The position numbers and the translations under genes were made by a program. Below are positions 35,452 to 44,930 of a DNA stretch of 64,000 nucleotides, in pieces (position 1 is the stretch's first letter; the number at the start of each line of letters is the position of its first letter). This DNA comes from Paenibacillus solanacearum. GTDB lineage: Bacteria; Bacillota; Bacilli; Paenibacillales; NBRC-103111. Under the pieces are notes generated by a model. It ran no database searches, was not told where the DNA came from, and saw only the letters and a list, made by a program, of their open reading frames with translations. The stretch is taken from the NCBI RefSeq assembly GCF_910593845.1, contig NZ_CAJVAS010000001.1:248001-312000 (forward strand). Reading direction: 5' to 3'.

Positions 35452-36606
35452 ATGCCTTCCAATAAAAAGGATGAACTAGAGAAACAATGGACGGACGCGG
35501 CCTGGGAAAGATTACAGGACAGGCTTGCCCAAGAGCCTGTACAGACGAAGTGGACGAAGGAGCATGCAGCCCCCCGTTCCGCCGAGCCGCTGCTGGGCGA
35601 GGAGCATTCGGTACAGCCTGCTGCGGCGATGTCAGCCGATTTTGCCAAGACCGGTGCGCCGGATGCGTCGGCAGCCCCGGCTGCAGATCGCGGTCATGCC
35701 GAGCCTTTGGCGTCCCGCCGGTTCGGCTGGCTTCGCAGCCGCCGCAAGCAATTATCGGCGGCAGCCGCCTGCGCGGTGCTTGCCGCGTTGATCGCGTCGC
35801 CGTTCGATAACGAGGCGCTCGCGGCGATTCTGAACAAATTCCGCATGCAAGAAGTGACGGTCGTGCAGGAAAACGATTTGCGCGATCTGTTCAACCGCAT
35901 CTCGGCCGACGGCCAGACGCGCGAGCAAATCAATCAATTCGGCACGTTCTCGCAGACGAGCGGCAATTTGCAAGGGCAATTTACGCCGGAGGAAGCGGCC
36001 AAAGCGCTCGGATACAAGCTCTACGTGCCGCAAGAGATAAAGGATGCCAAGGAGCCTTCGGTGTACGTATCTCCGTCCAACAAGCTGACCTTCACGCTCC
36101 ATGTCGATGAGGTGAACAAAGCGCTGGAGCGGCTCGGAGCGAAGAAGCTGCTTCCCGCCTCGGTCGACGGCAAGCCGGTCACGCTGGAGATCGGCGAAGG
36201 CGTCAATTACAACTTCGGCGGCCGAGAAATGAAAACCTACGCATCGTTCTCGCAGCAGAGCGTACCGGTCGTGACGGTCGACCCGTCCATTCCAGTATCC
36301 GAGGCGCTCAGCGCCGTGCTTGACCTTCCCGTGCTGCCGGAGCACCTGAAGCAAGCGCTGAAGCAGAGCAATATGCTGACAGGCGGGAGCGCGCCGTTCC
36401 CGGTTATCGCCACCGGCCAGACGGAGACAATCTCCGTGAACGGCGTCAACGTCGCCTTGACGCTCGATCAATCCAAGGATCGGTCCTGGTCGCGGTACAA
36501 CGCAACGTGGGTAAAGGACGGCCAGCTGTTTAATTTTAACGGCGGCACGATGTATACGGAGAAGGACGCCGTGCTGAAGAAGATCAAGGAGCTGATGGGG
36601 CTGTGA
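35452..36606 (+). CDS. Probable anti-sigma factor / DUF4367-like membrane protein
   Basis: A 384-residue protein with a cytoplasmic N-terminal region of about 95 residues, one membrane helix near residues 100-118 (QLSAAAACAVLAALIASPF) and a large extracytoplasmic domain. The latter includes FTPEEAAKALGYKLYVPQEI, resembling DUF4367-type sensor domains. Its position directly after an ECF sigma gene and its topology fit an anti-sigma factor, with the N-terminal part holding the sigma factor. No zinc-binding HxxxCxxC motif is visible, so it is not a ZAS-type anti-sigma. GGAGGAAACAGCG precedes the ATG; its stop overlaps the next gene. Confidence 0.7.
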   Translation: MPSNKKDELEKQWTDAAWERLQDRLAQEPVQTKWTKEHAAPRSAEPLLGEEHSVQPAAAMSADFAKTGAPDASAAPAADRGHAEPLASRRFGWLRSRRKQLSAAAACAVLAALIASPFDNEALAAILNKFRMQEVTVVQENDLRDLFNRISADGQTREQINQFGTFSQTSGNLQGQFTPEEAAKALGYKLYVPQEIKDAKEPSVYVSPSNKLTFTLHVDEVNKALERLGAKKLLPASVDGKPVTLEIGEGVNYNFGGREMKTYASFSQQSVPVVTVDPSIPVSEALSAVLDLPVLPEHLKQALKQSNMLTGGSAPFPVIATGQTETISVNGVNVALTLDQSKDRSWSRYNATWVKDGQLFNFNGGTMYTEKDAVLKKIKELMGL

Positions 36607-37562
36607 GGGCTCTGGCGATCGAAGCTTCGGAACTTACCAAAGATTACGGCAACGGCCGCGGCTGCCGCGCCGTTACGATTCAAGTGAAGGAAGGGGAAGC
36701 CTTTGGCTTCCTCGGCCCGAACGGGGCGGGCAAGAGTACGTTCGTCAAAATGCTCGTCGGTCTGATTCGGCCCTCTAGCGGCTCGGCTTCACTATTCGGA
36801 GAGCCGATCGGCTCGATCGGGGCCAAACGGCTCATCGGCTACTTGCCGGAGTTGTACCGGTACCAGGAATGGCTGACCGGCGAAGAAGTGGTCCGCCTGC
36901 ACGCCCGGTTATGCGGCGTGCAGCCGGCGGAAGCGAAGCGGCAGATTCCGTTGCTGCTGGAGGAGGTCGGACTCGGCGCGCGCGGCCGGGATCGGGTGAA
37001 GCATTACTCCAAAGGAATGCAGCAGCGACTCGGCCTAGCCTGCGCGCTGGTGAACGACCCGAAGATCGTGTTCCTGGACGAGCCGTCGTCGGCGCTCGAC
37101 CCGCTGGGGCGGAGCGACGTCCGGCGTATATTGCAGCGACTGAAGGCGCAAGGCAAGACGCTGTTCCTCAATTCGCATTTGCTGGAGGACGTCGAGGTCA
37201 TATGCGATCGCGTGGCGCTGCTCAATAACGGACATGTACTGCATACCGGAAGCGTGAGCGACGTGCTTCAGGAGAAAACCCGTTGGCATTTTCGTGTCGG
37301 CGGGTTTACGCCGCTTCTGCTGCAGTGGCTTCGGGATGCGACGCAGCTTCCCGTATCGCGAGTGGAGCTTCCGGTGCCGGAAGGCAGCGATACGGTATGG
37401 CTGGCCGCCGAGCTGGAAGACGAGGAGCAGGCGGGCTGGCTGAACGCGCTTATGATCGAGCAGGGCCTGACGCTGTATGAAGTGGCCAAAGCGAAAACAC
37501 GGCTCGAGGAATGGTTCGTCAGCGCCGTCTCCGGATTAAGCCACAGGGGGGAACGGCCATGA
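36603..37562 (+). CDS. ABC transporter ATP-binding protein (ABC-2 exporter type)
   Basis: A 319-residue ATPase. Walker A is GPNGAGKST at residues 38-46, the signature is [12 protein letters not shown], Walker B is [12 protein letters not shown] and the H-loop is [12 protein letters not shown] 90-residue C-terminal extension follows the ATPase core, as in NatA/BcrA-like exporters. The GTG start overlaps the anti-sigma gene stop by 4 bases (GTGA). It pairs with the permease at 37559, also by a 4-base overlap. Likely function is export of an antimicrobial, lipid or cation, controlled by the upstream sigma factor. Confidence 0.92.
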   Translation: MRALAIEASELTKDYGNGRGCRAVTIQVKEGEAFGFLGPNGAGKSTFVKMLVGLIRPSSGSASLFGEPIGSIGAKRLIGYLPELYRYQEWLTGEEVVRLHARLCGVQPAEAKRQIPLLLEEVGLGARGRDRVKHYSKGMQQRLGLACALVNDPKIVFLDEPSSALDPLGRSDVRRILQRLKAQGKTLFLNSHLLEDVEVICDRVALLNNGHVLHTGSVSDVLQEKTRWHFRVGGFTPLLLQWLRDATQLPVSRVELPVPEGSDTVWLAAELEDEEQAGWLNALMIEQGLTLYEVAKAKTRLEEWFVSAVSGLSHRGERP

Positions 37563-38443
37563 TCACGATGATCGGCATGACCTGGAAAGAGATGCTGCGC
37601 AAAAAAGTAATGCTGCTTACGCTGCTGATGACCGTCATTTTCCTGATCGCGTTCTGGTTTGTCGCATCGACGCTCGGCAACCGGTTCATGGACAACACGC
37701 GTATTGATCTTGCAAGCGCCGAATATTTGATCGAACGGTATGTTACGGGCGGAATTATATTGACGCTCGGCTTTTTCTTCGGTTCGTTCGTCGTCGCGTT
37801 TCTGTCGATTTTCAGCTCGTTCTCCGTCGTTGCCGGAGAAGCGGAGCAGGGGGTGCTCCAGGCGCTGCTGCCCCGCCCGATTCCGCGCTGGCAATGGTAC
37901 GCGGGACGGTGGATCGGATTCGTCAGCCTCGGCATCGGCTACGCCCTGCTGCTGTTCTGTTCGATCCTCGCCGTTACGCGAGCTCATGCGACGATTCCGG
38001 CGGATCTCGGCTCCCTGACGCTGTCGTTTCTACTATTCGCCGGCGTCGTGCCGATCCTCATCTCTATCTCGATGCTCGGCTCATGCTACTTCTCGGCGCT
38101 GGGCAACGGCGTGTTCATGACAATGCTGTTCGGCGTCGGATGGCTTGGCGGCATGATCGAGAAGCTGGCGGGCAGCTTGCCGCTTGAACCGGAGGTGCTC
38201 AAGCCGCTGATGAACATCGCGGGCCTCATGTCGCTGCTCATGCCCGCCGACGCCATTCAGAGGCGGATGCTGGCCGAGATGTTCGACTTGACCGAGCTGC
38301 AGGGCATCGTGGATCTGAACCGCTCGCTGGGACCGTTCGCATTCAACCAGGTGCCTTCGAATGCGTTTCTGTTCTATGCCGTGATTTATACGCTCATCGC
38401 GCTGCTTGCCGGCTTTTGGCTGTTCAAGCGCAAAGATTTGTAA
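37559..38443 (+). CDS. ABC-2 type transporter permease
   Basis: A 294-residue membrane protein with about six helices: VMLLTLLMTVIFLIAFWFVA, GGIILTLGFFFGSFVVAFLS and others, ending in FYAVIYTLIALLAGFWLFKR. The cytoplasmic loop with VVAGEAEQGVLQALLPRPIP is typical of ABC-2 permeases of the NatB/YhaP group. AGGGGGGAAC lies about 6 bases before the ATG, inside the ATPase gene, with a 4-base overlap. It completes a four-gene sigma/anti-sigma/exporter operon. Confidence 0.9.
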   Translation: MITMIGMTWKEMLRKKVMLLTLLMTVIFLIAFWFVASTLGNRFMDNTRIDLASAEYLIERYVTGGIILTLGFFFGSFVVAFLSIFSSFSVVAGEAEQGVLQALLPRPIPRWQWYAGRWIGFVSLGIGYALLLFCSILAVTRAHATIPADLGSLTLSFLLFAGVVPILISISMLGSCYFSALGNGVFMTMLFGVGWLGGMIEKLAGSLPLEPEVLKPLMNIAGLMSLLMPADAIQRRMLAEMFDLTELQGIVDLNRSLGPFAFNQVPSNAFLFYAVIYTLIALLAGFWLFKRKDL

Positions 38444-38540
38444 CCGAGTAAGCCTGGTACAAAGGTTTACACGCTAGGTCGGCGTATAGTCAACGTGTTT
38501 CGAATGTATAAACGGTACGTCAGGGAATAGGCGGGAAGCC

Positions 38541-39108
38541 ATGGAAAACGGAAGTATTATAAATAAACGAGAGAGAATTGAAACCGTCTTTATATACGGA
38601 GTTTTCTTTTGCTATATCCTTTTTTTATTTAAATTATTGCTCTTATCCAGAGTTTCGCTTTTGGATGTGTTCAATGGCCAAAGGACTTTAGATCGTTCCA
38701 TCAATCTCATTCCTTTTTATAGTATAAACGAGTATCTATTTAGCAACGCGGCCACTATAAAAAAACTTCGCTTTTGCGAATGTGGTTGGCAATATCGTTA
38801 TCTTTATTCCACTTGGCACCTACTTGTCATTATTCAAAAACGATAAAAGCGTCAGAACTCATATGCTAATTATATTCATGGTGAGTTTATGGATTGAAAT
38901 CATCCAGGGACTTTTAGCCATTGGAGCAGCAGACATTGATGACATCCTTTTGAATTTTTTGGGTGGAGTCGTGGGTATTTTAGGGTATAAGCTTTTATGG
39001 TTCATATTACGAAATGAGAAAAGAGTACGTACTGCAATTACAATACTATCAGCAGCCGGATTACCTGCTTTATTATATTTAGTGTTTGCGGTGCGACTGC
39101 GTCTCTGA
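38541..39108 (+). pseudogene. VanZ-like membrane protein, frameshifted
   Basis: Two overlapping frames together make one VanZ-family protein of about 188 residues. The first frame (from ATG 38541) gives ERIETVFIYGVFFCYILFLF, LDRSINLIPFYSINEYLFS and then shifts. The second gives NVVGNIVIFIPLGTYLSLF, SLWIEIIQGLLAIGAADIDD and ILLNFLGGVVGILGYKL, the family's C-terminal helices. Reading across needs removal of one T in the CTTTTG run at about 38772-38775. It is either a real recent frameshift or a sequencing error. The region is clearly AT-rich compared with its neighbours. VanZ proteins are linked to teicoplanin tolerance and other membrane roles. Confidence 0.8.
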
Positions 39109-39159
39109 ACATGTTTTTTCATGGAGTCATCACATTCGGTTTGACGATTGTGCTAACCG

Positions 39160-39203
39160 AAAAACATTTGATGCGGTTCTTCGCTACCATCAAATGTTTT
39201 TTT
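39160..39203 (+). terminator. Strong rho-independent terminator after the VanZ-like gene
   Basis: AAAAACATTTGATG and CATCAAATGTTTTT form a perfect 14-bp stem followed by further T residues. Confidence 0.92.
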
Positions 39204-39340
39204 GCGTTATACGCCATTTCCGGCGGCGGAGCGGGGGAAGGAGACGTCCGTTCGGTTTATGTTGAAAACGAATCGGAGAGTATGAGACAATGGCAGAGGA
39301 CTACATACCCCGGACAACCCCGAAGGAGGATGACACGGAA

Positions 39341-40258
39341 ATGAGAACGATCAAGCTGGGCAGCAGCGCACTGGACGTACCGGTGATCGCGGTCGGCTGT
39401 ATGCGAATCAAATCGCTCGACAAAAAAGAGGCGGAGCGCTTCGTACGGACGGCGCTGGAACAAGGAGCCAACTTCTTCGATCATGCCGATATTTACGGCG
39501 GCGGCACCTGCGAGGAAATATTCGCGGAAGCCATCGGCATGAACGGCAGCATTCGCGAGAATATGATTCTGCAATCCAAGTGCGGCATACGCAAAGGAAT
39601 GTTCGACTTCTCCAAAGCGCATATTTTAGAATCGGTGGACGGCATCCTGAAACGGCTGAAGACCGAATACTTGGACGTATTGCTTCTGCACCGTCCGGAC
39701 ACGCTGGTGGAGCCGGAAGAGGTAGCCGAAGCGTTCGATCTGCTGGAACGTTCGGGTAAAGTGCGTCATTTCGGCGTTTCCAATCAAAATCCGATGCAGA
39801 TCCAGTTGTTGAAAAAATCGGTGAAGCAGCCGCTTGTTGCCAACCAGCTGCAGCTGAGCATTACGAACGCCACGATGATCTCCAGCGGCATCAACGTGAA
39901 TATGTTGAACGATTCCGCTGTGAACCGGGACGGCAGTGTGCTCGACTTCTGCAGGCTTAACGACATTACGATCCAGCCGTGGTCGCCATTCCAGTTCGGA
40001 TTTTTCGAAGGCGTGTTCCTCGGCAATGAGAAGTTCCCGGAATTGAACCGGAAGATCGATGAGATCGCGGCAAAATATGAAGTAAGCAATACGACGATCG
40101 CTATCGCATGGATTTTGCGCCATCCCGCTCGCATGCAGCCTGTTACCGGAACGACGAGCCTGGAGCGGCTGATCGATTGCTGCAAGGCCAGCGAGATTAC
40201 GTTGACGCGTCAGGAATGGTATGAAATTTACCGCGCGGCCGGCAACGTGCTTCCGTAA
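39341..40258 (+). CDS. Aldo/keto reductase, YdhF type
   Basis: A 305-residue NADPH-dependent reductase. The catalytic tetrad is complete: Asp47 and Tyr52 in FFDHADIYGGG, Lys80 in QSKCGI, His117 in LLLHRPD. It also has SGKVRHFGVSNQNPMQIQLL and the C-terminal cofactor-binding TGTTSLERL. AAGGAGG lies about 12 bases before the ATG at 39341; the frame is open to 39290 but the family begins here. YdhF-like enzymes reduce carbonyls of sugars or small aldehydes. It is a single-gene unit ending in a terminator. Confidence 0.92.
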   Translation: MRTIKLGSSALDVPVIAVGCMRIKSLDKKEAERFVRTALEQGANFFDHADIYGGGTCEEIFAEAIGMNGSIRENMILQSKCGIRKGMFDFSKAHILESVDGILKRLKTEYLDVLLLHRPDTLVEPEEVAEAFDLLERSGKVRHFGVSNQNPMQIQLLKKSVKQPLVANQLQLSITNATMISSGINVNMLNDSAVNRDGSVLDFCRLNDITIQPWSPFQFGFFEGVFLGNEKFPELNRKIDEIAAKYEVSNTTIAIAWILRHPARMQPVTGTTSLERLIDCCKASEITLTRQEWYEIYRAAGNVLP

Positions 40259-40276
40259 CGGCTGCTTTGCATCTGT

Positions 40277-40301
40277 ACTCCCCGTTTCTTGGGGAGTTTT
40301 T
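40277..40301 (+). terminator. Rho-independent terminator after the aldo/keto reductase gene
   Basis: ACTCCCC and GGGGAGT form a 7-bp stem with a 7-base loop, followed by TTTTC. Confidence 0.88.
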
Positions 40302-40521
40302 CTTTTTTTCAGCCGGTGCCTCGGAACGCCGTCCGATCCGCTCGTCCGATGCCGGCGGTGCAGGCTGCTCCCTAGGTGTATAGGAGGGAGCTGCGAAAGT
40401 TTGCTGAGGTCCGCTTGAACGATTGTGCAGGAAACGTGTGCAGCGGCAGGGAATTGTTTCTTTGTATCTTATACGAGCATGCTGTCCTAGGCATGCAAGA
40501 TCATGTCCGGAGGTGCGTTTT

Positions 40522-42510
40522 ATGCTGCATAATCCATTATTCAGTCCGGCCTTTTTTCGTCAGATCCGTCAGAAATGCGATGAGGCAGAGTGGGCAAGGC
40601 TTGCTTTACAGAAGCTGAAGGAACAGGCGGAGGCGCGCTGGAAGCAACCGATAGATATTCCGCTGCTCGGCGGAGGCTGGAGCCATGATTATAATTGTCC
40701 CGACGAGGGCGACCGGCTCGTGCCGATCGACCGGCACCATCACCGCTGCCCGACCTGCGGCCGCGTCTGGAGCGGAAGTCCATGGGATGAAGTGGCGGTC
40801 ACCCACGAGCATGGATATTACAGTACCGGGGCAAAGCACATGGCATTGCTGTTCGGCATCACGGGCGACGAGCGGGCGGCTTCCTGGGCGAAGCGGGTGC
40901 TGCTCTTTTATGCCGCGCACTATGAAGATTACGCACTACACGACCGGTTCGGCGGTACGTCCCGGGTAGGCGGCAAAGTCATGTGCCAGACGCTGTCGGA
41001 GTCCAGCTGGCTGCTGCCGATCGCGCAAGCATACTGCATTCTGAAGCTGCACGGCATGTTGTCGGCGGAAGAGCGCGAGGCCATCGAGCATAACCTGCTG
41101 CTGCGAGTGGTACCTCTGCTGGACGGCAATCCGATGGGCATCTCCAACTGGCAGTCGTACCATAACGCCGCGAAAGCGTGGATCGCTGCGGCGACCGGAC
41201 GGGAAGACTTATTGGATCAGGCCGTTGAAGATCCGGCCAACGGATTTAGGTTTCAGATGGAACATAGCTTGTCGGATGACGGCTTCTGGTATGAGGGCGC
41301 GTGGGGATATCACTTTTACACGTTAACGGCTCAAGTCCAGTTGGTGCTGGCCGCGCAGTTCATGGGGGTTACGCTGCACGAGCATGGCCGGTTTCAGTCG
41401 ATGTTCCGCTCGCCGCTCCAGTGCATGTTCCCCGACGGCACGCTGCCCCCTGTACATGATTCCGTTACCGTCCAGGTGCGCCACCATGCGCCGCTGTATG
41501 AATACGCAAGCGGTTTCTTCGGCGTAGGTCTTGAGGTGATTGCGGCTTCTTCACGCGATTCTGCGGAGGCGCTGCTGTTCGGTCCCGCCGATGCGAGCGG
41601 TGGCCGGAAGGAGCAAGCCGGCTCTCCTGCGCTCGTCGAGCTGAAAAAGGCAGGCATGATCTTCATGAAACAGCCGGCGTCCCGACAGACGGCCATGATC
41701 GATTACGGGATGCACGGCGGCTACCACGGGCATCGGGATAAGCTGAGCCTGCTGTATTATGCAGGCGGGCATCCTTGGCTGAGCGACGCGGGCATGCTGC
41801 CCTACGGCAATGCGATGCATGAAGCGTTCTTCAAGCAGACGGCGGCGCACAATACGGTAACGCTCGGCGGGCGCTCGCAAGCGGAAGCAGAGGGGCGCGT
41901 TGTTCAAGCGGAACGGATGGACAACGGCTGGATTCGTCTGGAGACGGTAACGGACGAGGCTTATGCCGGCGCGGTTCTACGCAGGTTGAATGTACTAACG
42001 GACAAGCTGCTGGTCGATGTGTTTGAAGTTAGCTGCGAACAGGAGCAGGACGTCGATTGGATCCTGCATACGAAGGGGCTGCCTGTGCCTGTTCTGCGGC
42101 CAAGCGATGATATGGCGGCGGATGGAGATCCTGAATTTCGGATCGGCTCGTCTGACGGATACGAATACATGGAGCCTGTCGCCCGATGGAATCCGGAGAA
42201 CGGCAAGTTCTGGTGCCGGACTTGGGCATGGGACGACGCCGCATTCAGCGGGGACCGCTTCGAAGCATACGGTCTTATACCGCAGGGGGAAAGCGAGGAG
42301 CTGATGCTGGCGACGTCTCCGGCCATGCCGTCGATCGGCAAGCACAGCACACTCATCAGGCGGCGCCGAAGTGTGAGAAGCACCCGGTTTATTACGGTTC
42401 TCCGCGCTTGCCGCGAAGGGGAAGGGCGCCTTCTCGTGGAGTTGGCCGACGATCGGACGATTCAGCTTACATTTCCGGACAGTTCGATAGAACTTGTGAC
42501 ATGGGAGTAG
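40522..42510 (+). CDS. Heparinase II/III-family polysaccharide lyase-like enzyme
   Basis: A 662-residue protein. The N-terminal alpha/alpha toroid has NWQSYHNAAKAW with Asn209, Tyr213 and His214, and GFWYEGAWGYHFYTL with Tyr257 and Tyr263. The C-terminal heparinase II/III beta-sandwich (PF07940) starts near residue 385 with YGMHGGYHGHRDKLSLLYYA, including a His typical of the active site, then AHNTVTLGG. A CPTCGRVW segment near residues 75-80 could bind zinc. There is no signal peptide from the ATG at 40522 (GGAGGT 8 bases upstream), so it may act on imported oligosaccharides. Relatives cleave uronic-acid polymers such as heparin or alginate by beta-elimination, which would produce substrates for a GH88 enzyme. 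Confidence 0.85.
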   Translation: MLHNPLFSPAFFRQIRQKCDEAEWARLALQKLKEQAEARWKQPIDIPLLGGGWSHDYNCPDEGDRLVPIDRHHHRCPTCGRVWSGSPWDEVAVTHEHGYYSTGAKHMALLFGITGDERAASWAKRVLLFYAAHYEDYALHDRFGGTSRVGGKVMCQTLSESSWLLPIAQAYCILKLHGMLSAEEREAIEHNLLLRVVPLLDGNPMGISNWQSYHNAAKAWIAAATGREDLLDQAVEDPANGFRFQMEHSLSDDGFWYEGAWGYHFYTLTAQVQLVLAAQFMGVTLHEHGRFQSMFRSPLQCMFPDGTLPPVHDSVTVQVRHHAPLYEYASGFFGVGLEVIAASSRDSAEALLFGPADASGGRKEQAGSPALVELKKAGMIFMKQPASRQTAMIDYGMHGGYHGHRDKLSLLYYAGGHPWLSDAGMLPYGNAMHEAFFKQTAAHNTVTLGGRSQAEAEGRVVQAERMDNGWIRLETVTDEAYAGAVLRRLNVLTDKLLVDVFEVSCEQEQDVDWILHTKGLPVPVLRPSDDMAADGDPEFRIGSSDGYEYMEPVARWNPENGKFWCRTWAWDDAAFSGDRFEAYGLIPQGESEELMLATSPAMPSIGKHSTLIRRRRSVRSTRFITVLRACREGEGRLLVELADDRTIQLTFPDSSIELVTWE

Positions 42511-42515
42511 CGCAG

Positions 42516-42585
42516 AGCCGCCGACCCGCGGTCAAGCCCGGCATGGTTATCCGTGTCAGGCTTGACGCATGGGATCGGCGGCTTT
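42516..42585 (+). terminator. Long terminator hairpin after the lyase gene
   Basis: AGCCGCCGA pairs with TCGGCGGCT, and an inner GTCAAGCC pairs with GGCTTGAC; a short T-rich stretch follows. Confidence 0.75.
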
Positions 42586-42875
42586 GTCCCGTTGCGGGTC
42601 ATCCGCATGATTCAGCCGCGGACCTCTCGCGATTCCATGATGAACGAAACCGTAGGCGTATCGGTTTTATCGTAGTACGGTTCGATCCGGTTCGTCAATC
42701 CGTGTCGTTCCGGTAAAGGCATTGTCATGAAATGGAATAAAATGACTTTAATTATATAAAAAAGGAGGAATTGTCGCTTCGGAAATCGAATAGGTACAGT
42801 CTACGGAAAAACAAGACCGGAGTGAAAAGGAACGCTGTATAACCAATATAACAAATGTGTCGAGGAGAAATGAAG
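42586..42875 (+). promoter_or_regulatory. Upstream region of the Gfo/Idh/MocA gene
   Basis: About 290 bases without a supported gene. A TTATATAA stretch near 42753 looks like a promoter -10 region. AAAGGAGG at 42761-42768 resembles a ribosome site, but only a short, unconvincing frame follows it. The real ribosome site GAGGAG lies at 42862-42867. Confidence 0.35.
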
Positions 42876-43988
42876 ATGAAAGAGATCAAGCTCGGAATGA
42901 TCGGATGCGGCCATGTCAGCGACCGATACTTTGCGCAGGTCGCCAAGCTGGAAGGCGTCCGCATTGCCGCGACGTGTGCGAAGCGGCTGGAGAACGCGGA
43001 ACGCAAAGCGGCAGCCTATGGGGTACCTCGCTGGTACGACGATTACGGCGTCATGATGGATAGCGAAGAACTGGACGCCGTCATCGTCACGACGCCGCAT
43101 TCCGTACATACGGAGCCCGTGCTGGCCGCACTGGAACGAGGGCTGCACGTGCTCAACGAGAAGCCGATGGCGACATCGTTCGAGGATTGCTGCCGCATGG
43201 TTGCGCTCGCGGAGAAGAAGGGGGCGATCTTCATGAGCTTGCCCTTCAACTTGTCCCCGACGTTTCTTGCCGCCTCCGAGTTCGTGCAGGAACAGTATAT
43301 CGGTAAAATTACCGGCGCCGAGTCGCAGCTTTCCTTGCCCGGACCGTGGCGGGATAACTGGTACTACAACAAATCGATCGCCCACGGCGGCGCGGTGCTC
43401 GATTGTCTGGTCTATCCTGTAAGCCGCCTCGTATCGCTGCTCGGTCCCGCGGTCGGGGTTATGGCCGAAGTGAATACGCTCATACCGAACCGGATCGTCG
43501 GAGGAGGCAAGCGGGTCAAAAGCGACGTCGACGACAACGTCACCCTGATCGTCCAGTTTGCCGGCGGGCAGCACGCCGTCGTCCGTACATTGTGGGGAAC
43601 GTCGTTCAAGCAGAACAATACGCTGATCTACGGACGGTGCGGGACAATCGCGATGAACGACAGCGGTTATCCGCTCGTCATTCATTCTCCGACGCAAGCG
43701 CTGCCGGACGCCGAGCAAGTGACTTGGCGCGGCTTGACCGAATGCTACGTGCCGCACGGCAAAATCGCCTCGTTTCCGAACGAGGACGTCATGAGCCATT
43801 TTGTACGCTGCCTGCGCACTGGAACGCAGCCGGTGCAGTCGGGAAGGCAGCAACTGCATGTTCATGAGATTATGTTCGGCGCCTATCGTTCGGCGGAAAT
43901 CGGCCAGAGGTACACGCTAACAACGACATTTGTGCCTTGGGACAAGCTCGATCAGGACATTTTCGATACCCGCAGCGATTTTATATAG
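42876..43988 (+). CDS. Gfo/Idh/MocA-family oxidoreductase
   Basis: A 370-residue NAD(P)-dependent sugar dehydrogenase. The Rossmann motif is LGMIGCGHVSDRYFAQ at the N-terminus, and the cofactor loop is HVLNEKPMATSFEDCCRM with the EKP motif. The C-terminal domain has GGAVLDCLVYPVSRL, matching the family's substrate-site helix (G-x-x-x-D-x-x-x-H pattern, His replaced here by Tyr). GAGGAG lies 8 bases before the ATG at 42876. Family members oxidise or epimerise inositols, sugars and sugar acids; the substrate here is unknown. It is probably a single gene and is followed by two hairpins. Confidence 0.9.
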   Translation: MKEIKLGMIGCGHVSDRYFAQVAKLEGVRIAATCAKRLENAERKAAAYGVPRWYDDYGVMMDSEELDAVIVTTPHSVHTEPVLAALERGLHVLNEKPMATSFEDCCRMVALAEKKGAIFMSLPFNLSPTFLAASEFVQEQYIGKITGAESQLSLPGPWRDNWYYNKSIAHGGAVLDCLVYPVSRLVSLLGPAVGVMAEVNTLIPNRIVGGGKRVKSDVDDNVTLIVQFAGGQHAVVRTLWGTSFKQNNTLIYGRCGTIAMNDSGYPLVIHSPTQALPDAEQVTWRGLTECYVPHGKIASFPNEDVMSHFVRCLRTGTQPVQSGRQQLHVHEIMFGAYRSAEIGQRYTLTTTFVPWDKLDQDIFDTRSDFI

Positions 43989-44131
43989 GATGCGCCCGGA
44001 ATGTTCTTGGCGTCGAGACCGGTACTGTGGGGAAACGGCAGCGAGGTCCGTCATAGCGCGCAAGCGGCGTCATATTGCGATGAAGATGGGACAGAATGCA
44101 AGTAAAGCAACAGGCGGCCGGCATGCGACGG

Positions 44132-44158
44132 AAGCCTTGTTTGCGTTACGGCTTTTTT
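44132..44158 (+). terminator. Terminator after the Gfo/Idh/MocA gene
   Basis: AAGCC and GGCTT arms around a 13-base loop are followed by a T-run. Confidence 0.65.
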
Positions 44159-44196
44159 CGACCGCTCGGAAGATACCGACCCTTATGTAAAGGCGG

Positions 44197-44227
44197 CAAA
44201 CCGAACTCCCATCGTATCGGTTTGTTT
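44197..44227. terminator. Hairpin between convergent genes
   Basis: CAAACCGA and TCGGTTTG form a perfect 8-bp stem with a 12-base loop, followed by a short T tract. It lies just beyond the stop of the minus-strand GyrI-like gene and could act on both strands. Confidence 0.6.
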
Positions 44228-44256
44228 ATGGATAAGCCGAATGATACTTCCAAATA

Positions 44257-44880
44257 TCAGGCTTGGATTACAGGGAATCTTAACACTGTTTTCAACTTCG
44301 ACGATTCCGTCTTACGAGGATCCGACAAATAAATTTCCCGATGAATTTTACTTGAACGAATAAACCCCTGTTCTGTACAAAACAATTCCATTCGCGCAAA
44401 GCTTTCCGGCTCATCGTCAAAGCTTCCGATATGCAGCATTTGACAGCTTAATCCATCCTCCATCTGCTCGAACCGAACGTTCTCAAGGGACGGGTTTTGT
44501 TTTTTCTTTTTTGTTTGTTCCCAAAAACGCTCAAAAAGCTCTTCCGTTAAAAAATCGGGTTGGCGTATCATAATCGTGTATTTCAAATTGCTTTTGTCTG
44601 TTGCCGGCTTTGACCGGTCAATCAAGTCCCATTCGCCCTCAAGCGGAAAAACCGTGTATTCATAGTAACCGACGGGGACATGTTCACTTTTGTAAGACAT
44701 TCTCACCGCATAACTCATACTGTATAAAGCTTCTGTTGCCATGGCGAATGCCTCGCCGTTAGGGTCGCCGGAACCGCTGATCATAAAAAATGGCATCCTC
44801 GGCACTGCCACAATTTCGGGAAACGCTTTTGGCATATAGAGCTGCTTATAATCTTTTTTGTAATCTACCTTTTTACTCAA
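44257..44880 (-). CDS. GyrI-like small-molecule-binding domain protein
   Basis: A 207-residue soluble protein of the GyrI/SMBD superfamily, recognisable from IVAVPRMPFFMISGSGDPNG, AVRMSYKSEHVPVGYYEYTV, FPLEGEWDLIDR and the C-terminal KIHREIYLSDPRKTE. Related proteins bind or degrade amphipathic compounds, and fusions act as regulator ligand domains. The start is most likely the TTG at 44880 with AAAGGAG 9 bases upstream; a TTG two codons earlier is too close. A textbook promoter with a palindrome in its spacer lies just upstream (44931-44959). The gene is AT-rich, like the stretch after it, suggesting acquisition. Confidence 0.85.
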   Translation of the reverse strand: MSKKVDYKKDYKQLYMPKAFPEIVAVPRMPFFMISGSGDPNGEAFAMATEALYSMSYAVRMSYKSEHVPVGYYEYTVFPLEGEWDLIDRSKPATDKSNLKYTIMIRQPDFLTEELFERFWEQTKKKKQNPSLENVRFEQMEDGLSCQMLHIGSFDDEPESFARMELFCTEQGFIRSSKIHREIYLSDPRKTESSKLKTVLRFPVIQA

Positions 44881-44930
44881 ATCCAATAACTCCTTTATGT
44901 ACGATTCTTGAAAATATTACCATTAACCCG

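Noticed and set aside
40480-40496. GCATGC repeated with an 8-base spacer upstream of the lyase gene
   Set aside because: Each hexamer is a self-palindrome and the spacing gives no clear operator or hairpin function; too short to claim.
42761-42840. Possible small leader gene after AAAGGAGG upstream of the Gfo/Idh/MocA gene
   Set aside because: The only frame begins with TTG too close to the ribosome-like site and yields a basic 22-residue peptide without features.
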